A stretch of DNA of 64,000 bases, from the NCBI GenBank assembly GCA_963529665.1, contig CAUSAG010000003.1, forward strand, positions 62,001 to 126,000, given 5' to 3'. This document shows positions 24,827-32,965 of the stretch, in pieces; position 1 is the stretch's first letter; the number at the start of each line of letters is the position of its first letter. The translations under genes and the position numbers were made by a program. The notes beneath the pieces are model-generated. The model was not told the origin of the DNA, searched no databases, and was given only the letters and a program-made list of their open reading frames with translations. Origin of the DNA: Kingella_B sp963529665 (GTDB taxonomy: Bacteria; Pseudomonadota; Gammaproteobacteria; Burkholderiales; Neisseriaceae).

Positions 24827-25903
24827 ATGACTCACCTACGCCCAGTTGCCCTGCGCCGCGCCAGCGTGCCCACGCCGCACCCCACCGCCCAATATTGGAG
24901 CAAATGCCAAGTGGAAGGGCTGTTTAACCAGCCTTTCTTGGAACTCGTTTTTCAGGCTGCCCAAGTGCACCGCGAGCATTTTGACCCCCGCGCCGTGCAG
25001 CTTTCCACCTTGTTATCGGTGAAAACAGGCGGCTGCACCGAAGATTGCGAATATTGCCCCCAATCGGCGCATTACCACACGGGCGTAGAAAAAACAGGCT
25101 TGATGGCGGTGGACGATGTAGTCGCCCTTGCCCAAATCGCCAAACAGCGCGGCGCCAGCCGTTTTTGCATGGGCGCGGCATGGCGCAGCCCACAGCCTGA
25201 AGACATTCCGCAGCTTGCCGATATGGTGCGCGCCGTGAAAGCCATAGGGCTGGAAACCTGCGGCACCTTCGGTCTGCTGGACGACGGCATGGCGCAAAGC
25301 CTGCACGAAGCAGGGCTGGATTACTACAACCACAACCTAGACACCGACCCCGAGCGCTACAACGACATCATCCACACCCGCCGCCACGAAGACCGCATGG
25401 ACACGCTGGGCAAAGTGCGCGAAGCGGGGCTCAAAATTTGCTGCGGCGGCATCGTAGGCATGAACGAAACCCGCGCCGAACGCGCAGGCTTAATCGCCAG
25501 CCTTGCCAATTTAGACCCGCAGCCTGAAAGCGTGCCGATTAACCAGCTCATCAAAATAGACGGCACACCGCTTGCCGATGTGCCCGATTTGGATTGGACA
25601 GAATTTGTGCGCACCATCGCCGTGGCGCGGATTACCATGCCGCAAAGCTATGTGCGCCTATCCGCAGGGCGCGCCGATATGCCCGAAGCCATGCAAGCAA
25701 TGTGTTTTATGGCGGGCGCAAATTCCATTTTCTACGGCGATACCTTGCTCACCTCGCCCAACCCCGAAGAAAGCGGCGACCGCGCCTTGCTCGCCAAGCT
25801 AGATTTATACCCGCTGGGCAGCGAAGCAGAGGATGCCACAAGGCAGCCTGAAAACGAACAGGGCGGCTGTGGCTGCGGCTGCGCTTGTGCGGGGAATCAA
25901 TAG
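24827..25903 (+). CDS. bioB: Biotin synthase
   Basis: 358 residues. A radical-SAM enzyme that inserts sulfur into dethiobiotin. The [4Fe-4S] cysteines are C70, C74 and C77 (GGCTEDCEYCPQS). The conserved YNHNLDT and SVPINQLIKIDGTPL are present. The C-terminus adds a glycine/cysteine-rich tail (GGCGCGCACAG) of unclear role, preceded by an in-frame DUS (RQPENEQ). ATAAGGAAA is the ribosome site. No other bio genes are nearby. Confidence 0.97.
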   Translation: MTHLRPVALRRASVPTPHPTAQYWSKCQVEGLFNQPFLELVFQAAQVHREHFDPRAVQLSTLLSVKTGGCTEDCEYCPQSAHYHTGVEKTGLMAVDDVVALAQIAKQRGASRFCMGAAWRSPQPEDIPQLADMVRAVKAIGLETCGTFGLLDDGMAQSLHEAGLDYYNHNLDTDPERYNDIIHTRRHEDRMDTLGKVREAGLKICCGGIVGMNETRAERAGLIASLANLDPQPESVPINQLIKIDGTPLADVPDLDWTEFVRTIAVARITMPQSYVRLSAGRADMPEAMQAMCFMAGANSIFYGDTLLTSPNPEESGDRALLAKLDLYPLGSEAEDATRQPENEQGGCGCGCACAGNQ

Positions 25904-26278
25904 GCAGCCTGAAAATATAGGCAGCCTGAAACCTAAAATGGAGCGGCGGCGGCTCGCCGCCAAATGGCTGATAAAACAGAGCATGGCGGGTTTGCCAAGA
26001 TGTTGGCGAGCCGACGCGCCATCGGTGGCAGGTTTTGTAAAGATTTCAGCCTGAAAAACGTAGGCAAACCAGAAAGCCGCCAACCCGAATTGCATTCGCG
26101 CAGGCAACCGCATGGATGCTTTTCAGGCTGCCTTTGAAGTAAGCGGCGATGGCGCGGCTTGCCATGCGCCGTTTAACCAAGCCCCAAGCAGCGCAGTTTG
26201 CACCGCCCCTTGCATGCACGTTATTTTCAGGCTGCCGCAACGTTCAGCAAACGCCCCAACACCCCAACGGAGTAACCC
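25904..26278. other. 375 bp gap between bioB and the NADAR gene
   Basis: No gene found. It contains four or more DUS copies and one copy of the ~95 bp dispersed repeat (25938-26025). Confidence 0.7.
25938..26025. repeat. ~95 bp dispersed repeat, copy 3
   Basis: ATGGAGCGGCGGCGGCTCGC, then GAGCATGGCGGGTTTGCCAA, ending near CGACGCGCCATCGG. Its right end resembles the partial copy at 63238 more than copies 1 and 2. Confidence 0.7.
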
Positions 26279-26836
26279 ATGCCCGCTCTCTACGACCTCG
26301 CCGCCCTGCAAGATGCCTTCAAGCGCAAAGCCAAGCTCAAATACGTCTTCTTCTGGGGACACACACCCAAGCAACAAGGCATCGCCGACAAAGCCGTGTT
26401 CAGCCAATGGTATCCCGCCCCGTTTGAACTGGACGGCGCACGCTACGCCACCGCCGAACACTACATGATGGCGGAAAAAGCCCGCCTATTCGGCGCAGAC
26501 GACATCCGCCGCCAAATCCTGCAAGCAAACAGCCCGGGGCAAGCCAAAGCCCTCGGGCGGCAAATCATTGGCTTTCAAGACAACACTTGGAACGCCCACC
26601 GCTTTGACATCGTCTGCCAAGCCAACCACGCCAAATTTTCCCAACATGCCGATTTAAAAGCCTTTTTGTTGCAAACAGGCAATCGCGTTTTGGTAGAAGC
26701 CAGCCCCGTGAACAGCATTTGGGGCATAGGCTTGGCGCAAGACGACCCGCGCATTGACAATCCGCTGCAATGGCAAGTGCTAAACCTGCTCGGCTTCGCG
26801 CTGATGACAGTGCGCGACCAATTACAGGCAGCCTGA
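26279..26836 (+). CDS. NADAR family protein (YbiA-like)
   Basis: 185 residues, a complete NADAR/YbiA domain: KYVFFWGH near the front, FSQWYPAPFELDGARYATAEHYMMAEKA in the middle, and EASPVNSIWGIGLAQDD near the end. Members hydrolyse N-glycosidic bonds, for example in riboflavin intermediates, and some remove ADP-ribose from guanine in DNA. GGAG sets the start. The last codons are read through a DUS (QLQAA). No DarT-type toxin is beside it; kptA, another ADP-ribose-chemistry enzyme, lies 1.1 kb downstream on the same strand. Confidence 0.88.
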   Translation: MPALYDLAALQDAFKRKAKLKYVFFWGHTPKQQGIADKAVFSQWYPAPFELDGARYATAEHYMMAEKARLFGADDIRRQILQANSPGQAKALGRQIIGFQDNTWNAHRFDIVCQANHAKFSQHADLKAFLLQTGNRVLVEASPVNSIWGIGLAQDDPRIDNPLQWQVLNLLGFALMTVRDQLQAA

Positions 26837-26881
26837 AACAATAGGCAGCCTGAAACCCATTAACCACCGCAATCAAAAATT

Positions 26882-27739
26882 ATGGACGACACCACCCCCC
26901 AACCCAAACCCACTCTGTTCAACCGCCTATTCACCCGCGTTTCAGGCAGCATCGCCATCCCCGAAACGCCAGCCCAATGGCTAGACTTGCTGCGCCAAGC
27001 CAAAGCCCAAGCGCAAAACAGCCTAGACGGCGACACGCTGTTGCGCCTAGAAAACCTGTTCAAATTCAATCAACTATCCGTGCGCGATGCCATGATGACC
27101 CGTGCGCAAATGGACGTTATCAAAACCACCGACAGCATCGACCGCATCATCGCCTACGCCGTGGACACCACCCATTCGCGCTTTCCCGTGATAGAAGAAG
27201 ACAAAGACCACATCATCGGCATCCTGCACGCCAAAGACCTGCTCAAATGCACGCTCAACCCCGAGCAATTCAAGCTGGAACACATCCTGCGCCCCGCCGT
27301 GTTCGTTCCCGAGAGCAAATCGCTCAACAGCCTGCTCAAAGACTTCCAAACCCAGCGCAACCACATGGCGATTGTGGTAGACGAATACGGCGGCATTTCA
27401 GGCTTGGTAACGTTTGAAGACGTGATTGAGCAGATTGTCGGCAAGATTGAAGACGAGTTTGACGAAGACGACAGCGCGGATAACATTTTCCCCGTTTCCG
27501 CCGAGCGTTGGCGCATCAAAGCTACCACCGAAATCGCCGACATCAACGAATACTTCGGCACCGCGTTCAGCGACGAAGAAGCCGACACCATCGGCGGCTT
27601 GGTGATACACGAGCTGGGGCATTTGCCCGTGCGCGGCGAGAAAGTCCAGCTGGGCGATTTGCTGTTTAACGTCGCCCGCGCCGACAACCGCCGCTTGCAC
27701 ACGCTGATGGCAACGCGCCCCAGCCCAAAAACCGAATAG
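26882..27739 (+). CDS. corC: CorC/HlyC family CBS-domain protein
   Basis: 285 residues. An N-terminal helical stretch is followed by two CBS domains (about 65-190; VRDAMMTRAQMDVI and the second pair with VVDEYGGISGLVTFEDVIEQIVG) and a C-terminal CorC/HlyC transporter-associated domain (EADTIGGLVIHELGHLPVRGE). Linked to magnesium/cobalt efflux in E. coli, with possible AMP/ATP binding at the CBS pair. It is the usual genomic partner of ybeY. A DUS fragment lies in the codons for RVSGSIA. Confidence 0.93.
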   Translation: MDDTTPQPKPTLFNRLFTRVSGSIAIPETPAQWLDLLRQAKAQAQNSLDGDTLLRLENLFKFNQLSVRDAMMTRAQMDVIKTTDSIDRIIAYAVDTTHSRFPVIEEDKDHIIGILHAKDLLKCTLNPEQFKLEHILRPAVFVPESKSLNSLLKDFQTQRNHMAIVVDEYGGISGLVTFEDVIEQIVGKIEDEFDEDDSADNIFPVSAERWRIKATTEIADINEYFGTAFSDEEADTIGGLVIHELGHLPVRGEKVQLGDLLFNVARADNRRLHTLMATRPSPKTE

Positions 27740-27839
27740 CCCGCGCAATAACAGGGCAGCCTGAAAATTGATTATTTAGCTTCGCCAAAGCGCGAAGCCG
27801 TTTTCAGGCTGCCTAATGTTTTATATTTCATCCCCCAAA

Positions 27840-27888
27840 GGCAGCCTTGCCCCTTTGTCCAAATCTTTGATTTGGCAACAAAGGGGCA
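27840..27888 (-). repeat. CAAATCAAAGATTTGG / AAAGGGGCAAGGCTGCC repeat, copy 2
   Basis: Inverted relative to copy 1. GGCAGCCTTGCCCCTTTGT and CAACAAAGGGGCATACC flank the palindromic core, so the outer arms CCCCTTTGT/ACAAAGGGG also pair. Confidence 0.7.
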
Positions 27889-27943
27889 TACCGCAGCGCA
27901 ACGCGCAAGGTTGAAAACACCATTCAACGGAGTTCAAATAAAC

Positions 27944-28489
27944 ATGACCGACCCCAACACCGCCATCAGCAAATTTCTCAGCTATGTGCTGCGCCACCAC
28001 CCCGAAAGCATCGGCATCACGCTAGACAGCCAAGGCTGGGTCAACATCGACACCCTGCTTGCCCAAGCCGCGCAACACAACCGCCCCATCAGCCGCGAGC
28101 AACTGCTAGAAATCGTCGCCACCAATCCCAAAAAACGCTTCACCCTATCCACCGACCAAACGCAAATCCGCGCCGCGCAAGGGCATAGCACCGCCCAAGT
28201 CGCCATTGCCCACCAACCCATCCAGCCGCCCGCCACGCTATACCACGGCACCGCCACCCGCTTTTTGGACAGCATCCGCGCCCAAGGGCTTATCGCAGGC
28301 AGCCGCCATCATGTGCACCTATCCGCCGACATCCCCACCGCGCAAAAAGTCGGACAACGCCACGGCAAACCCATTGTGCTGCGCATCAACGCCGCCGCCA
28401 TGCACGCCGCAGGACATTCGTTCTATTTAAGCGACAACCAAGTCTGGCTCACCGACCACGTTCCCACACAATATATCCGCGAGCAATAG
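27944..28489 (+). CDS. kptA: RNA 2'-phosphotransferase KptA (Tpt1 family)
   Basis: 181 residues from the ATG at 27944 (CGGAG upstream); the frame opens at 27872 in a repeat. KptA transfers a 2'-phosphate from RNA to NAD, releasing ADP-ribose 1'',2''-cyclic phosphate and nicotinamide. The conserved pieces are SKFLSYVLRHHPE (Arg-His of the active site), the lobe joint KKRFTLS, LYHGTA, SRHHVHLS and the final SDNQVWLT. Bacteria lack classic tRNA splicing, so its substrate here is unknown. It is followed by the RlmK-type methyltransferase. Confidence 0.93.
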   Translation: MTDPNTAISKFLSYVLRHHPESIGITLDSQGWVNIDTLLAQAAQHNRPISREQLLEIVATNPKKRFTLSTDQTQIRAAQGHSTAQVAIAHQPIQPPATLYHGTATRFLDSIRAQGLIAGSRHHVHLSADIPTAQKVGQRHGKPIVLRINAAAMHAAGHSFYLSDNQVWLTDHVPTQYIREQ

Positions 28490-28507
28490 GCAGCCTGAAA
28501 ACTAAAA

Positions 28508-28550
28508 ATGGCACGGCGGCGGCTCACCGCCAATACGCCATCAGTTATAG
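28508..28550. repeat. Partial copy of the ~95 bp dispersed repeat
   Basis: ATGGCACGGCGGCGGCTCACCG to GCCATCAGTTA, only the terminal part. It sits between kptA and the methyltransferase gene. Confidence 0.5.
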
Positions 28551-28674
28551 ATTCCAGCCAAACCCAAACATCCCCATCATCCGCCAGAACACGCGTCTTG
28601 TCGCGTACCACGCCCAAGCAGCTCAACCATCGCCGTCCATCCCAAAGGCAGCCTGAAAACCACCCAAGCCCACC

Positions 28675-29619
28675 ATGACCCACATCAACGACCTAATCAA
28701 CCGCATCGGCAAAAACCTCAAACACCAACTCAAATGGGCGCGTCGCCACAACCTAGAAGCATGGCGCATCTACGACCGCGACATCCCGCAATACCCCTTC
28801 GCCATAGACGTTTACCGCGACCACATCCACCTGCAAGAATACGACACAGGCTGGCAACAAAGCCCCGCCGAGCGCAAAGCATGGATGCTGGAAATTCTCA
28901 ACGCCATTGAGCACATCACAGGCTTCCCGCAACAAAACATCCATCTGAAACAACGCGCCCGCCAAAAAGGCACCGCCCAATACCAAAAAACAGGCAAAAC
29001 AGGCGAAGACTTCATCATCCAAGAAAACGGCCGCCAATTCTGGGTAAACCTAGACAAATACCTAGACACAGGGCTATTCCTAGACCACCGCAACACCCGC
29101 CAAAAAGTCGGCAGCATCGCCGAGGGCAAACGCTTTCTCAACCTATTTTCCTACACAGGCAGCTTCACCGTTTACGCAGCCACAGGCGGCGCAATCAGCA
29201 GCGAAACCGTTGATTTATCCAACACTTATCTAGAATGGGCAGAACGCAACTTCCAGCTCAACCACATAGATTTAAGCCAACATCAAATCATCCGCGCCGA
29301 CGTATTCCAATACCTGCAACAAGCCGCGCAACAAGGCAAACAATTTGACCTGATTGTTTTAGACCCGCCCAGCTTCTCCAACAGCAAAAAAATGCAAGAC
29401 ACGCTAGACATCCAGCGCGACCAAGCCACGCTGATTAACGGCGCAATGGCATTGCTCGCCCCCAGCGGCACGCTTTATTTTTCCAATAACCTACGCAGCT
29501 TTGAACTCAACCCCGCGCTTGCCGAGCGCTACGCCATCAAAAACATCAGCCACCAATCCATTCCCGAAGATTTTCGCAACAAAAAAATCCACCAATGCTG
29601 GGAGATTCGGCACAAATGA
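28675..29619 (+). CDS. rlmK: 23S rRNA guanine-N7 methyltransferase, RlmK-type
   Basis: 314 residues, corresponding to the C-terminal (RlmK) half of E. coli RlmKL, here as a stand-alone enzyme. NLDKYLDTGLFLDHRNTR, the SAM motif FLNLFSYTGSFTVYAA and the catalytic DPPSFSNSKKM are all present. The expected reaction is formation of m7G2069 in 23S rRNA. There is no ribosome site; a DUS lies just before the ATG. The stop is followed at once by another DUS. Confidence 0.88.
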   Translation: MTHINDLINRIGKNLKHQLKWARRHNLEAWRIYDRDIPQYPFAIDVYRDHIHLQEYDTGWQQSPAERKAWMLEILNAIEHITGFPQQNIHLKQRARQKGTAQYQKTGKTGEDFIIQENGRQFWVNLDKYLDTGLFLDHRNTRQKVGSIAEGKRFLNLFSYTGSFTVYAATGGAISSETVDLSNTYLEWAERNFQLNHIDLSQHQIIRADVFQYLQQAAQQGKQFDLIVLDPPSFSNSKKMQDTLDIQRDQATLINGAMALLAPSGTLYFSNNLRSFELNPALAERYAIKNISHQSIPEDFRNKKIHQCWEIRHK

Positions 29620-29681
29620 TTTTCAGGCTGCCTTCAAACGCCTATTCGTGCCAACGCAAAGGCAGCCTGAAAACCACTCCA

Positions 29682-29776
29682 ATGGAGCGTCGGCGGCTCG
29701 CCGATATTTTGCATCTTGGCAAATCAGCTATGCTCTGTTTCATAAGCAATTGGCGACGAGCCATCGCCGCTCCACC
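29682..29776. repeat. ~95 bp dispersed repeat, copy 4 (inverted)
   Basis: ATGGAGCGTCGGCGGCTCGCCG at one end and GGCGACGAGCCATCGCCGCTCC at the other; the core reads CATCTTGGCAAATCAGCTATGCTCTG, the reverse complement of the core in copies 1-3. Confidence 0.75.
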
Positions 29777-29854
29777 CCCATTTTCAGGCTGCCCCAACGC
29801 CCGAAATCAGTTAAAATGCGCCCCATTTCAAACAACCTAACGCCCCAAAAACAA

Positions 29855-31033
29855 ATGAAAAACCCCATCCTACTCGCCTTGATTAGCCTAGCTCCGTTGG
29901 CGCACGCCCAAACCGAAATTCCCCTGCTACCCACCAACGAACTGCTCGCCCAAGCCGAAACCCCGCTCATCCCCAGCAACGAATCCCCTGCATCTCGCGC
30001 AAATAATCATGCAAACAGCCCCGCGCCCGATGCCCAATCCTGCGTTGCCATCAGCGATGCCACCACCCGCCTAGCCTGCTACGACCGCGCATACAGCAGC
30101 CCCAGCCAACCGCAATCCAAAAGCATAGACATCGCCCAAAGCCACGCCACCAGCAAAGCCGCCCAAAGCCCCCAAATCGTCTTTGCCGAGCCCAGCATTC
30201 CCAGCGAAAGCTATTCCGCCCTATCGCAACAATATGATTTAGATAAAAACAACGAAAACGGCATTTTCAGCATCCGCGAACACGAACCCATGTATCTTCT
30301 GCCCGCATGGTATCGCTCATCGCCCAACTACACCCCCAGCAGCCCCACGCGCGGCGTAGCCATCGACGACATCCACACCCAGCAAAAACGCATTGAAACC
30401 AAAATGCAAATCTCGCTGAAAACCAAAATCGCTGAAGATTTGTTTGGCACTCATGCCGACCTCTGGGCAGCCTATACCCAGCAATCCAACTGGCAAGTGT
30501 ATAACCGCGGCAAAAAATCTGCCCCCTTCCGCAACAGCGACTACGCCCCCGAGCTATTTCTCACCCAGCCCGTTAAAGCCAACCTTCCTTTCGGCGGCAA
30601 ACTGCGTATGCTCGGCTTAGGCTACATCCACCAATCCAACGGACAAAGCCAACCCCTATCGCGCTCATGGAACCGCATCTACGCCATGGCGGGCATGGAA
30701 TGGGGCAAGCTGTCGGTCATTCCCCGCATCTGGGCGCGGCTAGACCCCGGCGCCGATAAAGACGACAACCCCGACATCATGCGCTACATGGGCTACGGCG
30801 ATTTGCGCCTCGCCTACCAGTTTGACAACAAACACGCCCTGTCCGGCACCCTGCGCTACAACCCCAAACACAACAAAGGCGCGGTGCAGCTCAACTACAC
30901 CTTCCCGCTCAAAGGCAACCTGAAAGGCTATGTGCAAAGCTTCTACGGCTACGGCGAAAGCCTGATTGACTACAACCACAAACAAAAAGGCATCGGCTTA
31001 GGCATTATGTTCAACGGCTGGGACGCGCTGTAA
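29855..31033 (+). CDS. pldA: Outer membrane phospholipase A
   Basis: 392 residues from the ATG at 29855 (signal peptide to AHA); the open frame begins at 29501 inside the previous gene. After a long, low-complexity Ser/Pro/Ala N-terminal extension (about 20-130), a 12-strand beta-barrel phospholipase domain follows. The catalytic triad is H259, S261 and N273 in GYIHQSNGQS...RSWNR, with the same spacing as the E. coli enzyme. It hydrolyses phospholipids that leak into the outer leaflet. The N-terminal extension (SCVAISDATTRLACYDR) has a cysteine pair and resembles neisserial PldA. Confidence 0.93.
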   Translation: MKNPILLALISLAPLAHAQTEIPLLPTNELLAQAETPLIPSNESPASRANNHANSPAPDAQSCVAISDATTRLACYDRAYSSPSQPQSKSIDIAQSHATSKAAQSPQIVFAEPSIPSESYSALSQQYDLDKNNENGIFSIREHEPMYLLPAWYRSSPNYTPSSPTRGVAIDDIHTQQKRIETKMQISLKTKIAEDLFGTHADLWAAYTQQSNWQVYNRGKKSAPFRNSDYAPELFLTQPVKANLPFGGKLRMLGLGYIHQSNGQSQPLSRSWNRIYAMAGMEWGKLSVIPRIWARLDPGADKDDNPDIMRYMGYGDLRLAYQFDNKHALSGTLRYNPKHNKGAVQLNYTFPLKGNLKGYVQSFYGYGESLIDYNHKQKGIGLGIMFNGWDAL

Positions 31034-31142
31034 TCAGATGCGCAGTAATCGGCAAAGGCAGCCTGAAAAGCGTCTAACCATTTTCAGGCTGCTGATTTTC
31101 AGGCTGCCGATAACAAGCCCAGCAAAGCCCACCCAAAGCGCG

Positions 31143-31148
31143 TATAAT
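31143..31148 (+). promoter_or_regulatory. TATAAT box of the DUF502 gene
   Basis: A perfect -10 (GCGTATAATTCCGCC context, recurrent in this genome) 42 nt before the start codon at 31190. No good -35. Confidence 0.55.
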
Positions 31149-31189
31149 TCCGCCCTTTGCATTCCACCACCACGCACACCAAGCGCACC

Positions 31190-31849
31190 ATGAGCATCGG
31201 CAAGTACCTAAAAAAATACCTTATCACAGGGCTACTCGTATGGCTGCCCATCGCCGTAACCATTTGGCTCATCGGCTACATCATCAACGCCACCGACTGG
31301 CTCGCCAACCTTGTCCCACAAAAATGGCAGCCTGAAAACTATCTCGGCTTCAATATCCCAGGGCAAGGCTTCATCATCGCCATCATCGTCTTGCTGATTA
31401 CAGGCATCTTCGCCGCCAATATGCTCGGGCGCAAAATCCTAGAAGCATGGGATACCTTGCTCGGGCGCATTCCCGTGATCAAATCCATTTATTCCAGCGT
31501 TAAAAAAGTATCCGAAAGCCTGCTGTCCGACAACGCCCGCTCATTCCAAACCCCCGTGCTCATCCCCTTTCCCCAGCCCAACATCTGGACAATTGCATTC
31601 GTATCAGGCGAAGTGCCGCAAGCCGTCGCCCAAGCCCTGCCCGAACAAATCGACTACGTTTCCGTGTACGTCCCCACCACGCCCAACCCCACAGGCGGCT
31701 ACTACATTATGGTGCGGCGCAGCGACATCCGCGAACTCAACATGAACGTGGACGAAGCCCTAAAATACGTCATCTCACTCGGCATGGTGATGCCCAACGA
31801 CCAGCCCAGCATAGGGCAGCCTGAAAAAGCAGAAAGGAAAGAATCATGA
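31190..31849 (+). CDS. DUF502 family membrane protein
   Basis: 219 residues. Two membrane helices near residues 10-32 and 58-82 (GLLVWLPIAVTIWLIGY and FIIAIIVLLITGIFAANMLG), then the DUF502 core with LLGRIPVIKSIYSSVKKV and a soluble end. The function is unknown; the family often neighbours aspS. An in-frame DUS encodes WQPENY. The last codons overlap the start of the next small gene (ATGA), suggesting coupled translation. Confidence 0.85.
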   Translation: MSIGKYLKKYLITGLLVWLPIAVTIWLIGYIINATDWLANLVPQKWQPENYLGFNIPGQGFIIAIIVLLITGIFAANMLGRKILEAWDTLLGRIPVIKSIYSSVKKVSESLLSDNARSFQTPVLIPFPQPNIWTIAFVSGEVPQAVAQALPEQIDYVSVYVPTTPNPTGGYYIMVRRSDIRELNMNVDEALKYVISLGMVMPNDQPSIGQPEKAERKES

Positions 31850-31962
31850 GCAGTTATGCGCCGCCCGACCCCAGCCCATACAGCATCAACTCCCTATTAT
31901 TGATAACCGCCTTGGTTGTGATTGGACTGGTTTTATGGTGGTGGGAACATCACGATGATTAA
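31846..31962 (+). CDS. 38-residue single-pass membrane peptide
   Basis: A short frame: MSSYAPPDPSPYSINSLLLI, then TALVVIGLVLWWWEHHDD. It has one membrane helix (about 14-32), a Trp-rich interface and a charged His/Asp end. Its ATG overlaps the stop codon of the DUF502 gene and is preceded by AAAGGAAAG at a good distance. No known family. The strong ribosome site and overlap argue for a real gene. Confidence 0.6.
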   Translation: MSSYAPPDPSPYSINSLLLITALVVIGLVLWWWEHHDD

Positions 31963-32004
31963 GCGTTTTCAGGCTGTCTATAAACGAGATTAAAGAAGTG
32001 CGCT

Positions 32005-32232
32005 ATGCAAATTCCATTAGACAATCCGCAAACCATTCATTTGCCTTATTCCGCCCGATTTGATGAACACGTTACTCATGTCAATGTGCGCGTAGTCGGC
32101 AACGAGCGCATTATCAGCCCCGCTAATCAAGTATGGGACAGCTTCTTTTTAAGCGGCAACATCGCCAGCGCAGATTTTATGGCAGAGCGCGAAACGGCAG
32201 TGCAGCCTGAACGAGATGGCTTGCATGGTTAA
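32005..32232 (+). CDS. Orphan VapB-type antitoxin
   Basis: 75 residues. The end matches VapB antitoxins: RVVGNERIISPANQVWDSFF followed by SADFMAERETAVQPERDGL. The N-terminus (LDNPQTIHLPYSARF) is a divergent AbrB/SpoVT DNA-binding half. VapB usually blocks a VapC PIN-domain RNase encoded right after it, but the next gene is mdaB, so the toxin is missing. It may be a relic or act on a VapC elsewhere. A DUS fragment lies inside (VQPERD). Confidence 0.7.
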   Translation: MQIPLDNPQTIHLPYSARFDEHVTHVNVRVVGNERIISPANQVWDSFFLSGNIASADFMAERETAVQPERDGLHG

Positions 32233-32298
32233 GCAGAATAGGGCAAATAACTCATTTCAGGCAGCCTGAAAATCCACACACACACAACAAGGACACCC

Positions 32299-32886
32299 AT
32301 GAACCTCCTACTTATCAATGGCGGCAAAGCCTTCGGACACTCACAAGGCAAACTCAACCACAGCCTGCACGCCCTCGCCCAGCAAACCCTCGCCTCGCTA
32401 GGGCATCACACCCAAGAAACCGTAATAGAAAATGGCTACGATGCCCCTACAGAAGTAGAAAAAATCCTATGGGCAGATGCCGTGATTTGGCAAATGCCCG
32501 CTTGGTGGATGGGCGAGCCGTGGACAGTTAAAGAATACATGGACAAAGTATTTTCCGCAGGCGCAGGCAAACTATTTGCCAGCGATGGGCGACACAGCGC
32601 CACGCCCACCGAAGGCTACGGCACAGGCGGCTTGTTGCACGGCAAACACCATATGCTCTCGCTCACATGGAACGCCCCCATTGAAGCCTTTACCCGCGCG
32701 GGCGATTTTTTTGACGGCGCAGGCGTGGACGGCGTGTATTTGCATTTTCACAAAGCCAACGAATTTCTAGGCATGCGCCCGCTGCCCACCTTTATCTGCA
32801 ACGATGTCATCAAAAACCCGCAGCCCGAGCGCTATTTTGCCGATTACGCGCAGCATTTAACGCAAGTATTTGGCAAAGCCGAATAA
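32299..32886 (+). CDS. mdaB: NAD(P)H-quinone oxidoreductase MdaB
   Basis: 195 residues, a flavodoxin-like fold. LLINGGKAFGHSQGKLN is the FMN/FAD phosphate loop; WADAVIWQMPAWWMGEPWTVKEYMDKVF and the GYGTGGLLHGKHHMLS stretch are typical of MdaB. It reduces quinones by two electrons, protecting against oxidative damage. ACAAGGACA is the ribosome site. It is followed by two DUS and the Mrr-type gene. Confidence 0.9.
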   Translation: MNLLLINGGKAFGHSQGKLNHSLHALAQQTLASLGHHTQETVIENGYDAPTEVEKILWADAVIWQMPAWWMGEPWTVKEYMDKVFSAGAGKLFASDGRHSATPTEGYGTGGLLHGKHHMLSLTWNAPIEAFTRAGDFFDGAGVDGVYLHFHKANEFLGMRPLPTFICNDVIKNPQPERYFADYAQHLTQVFGKAE

Positions 32887-32965
32887 GCCATTTCAGGCTG
32901 CCTAAGCGTTTTCAGGCTGCCTAAAAGAATGAATTTGATAAAGCTCAATCTATCCATTCCCCAAT

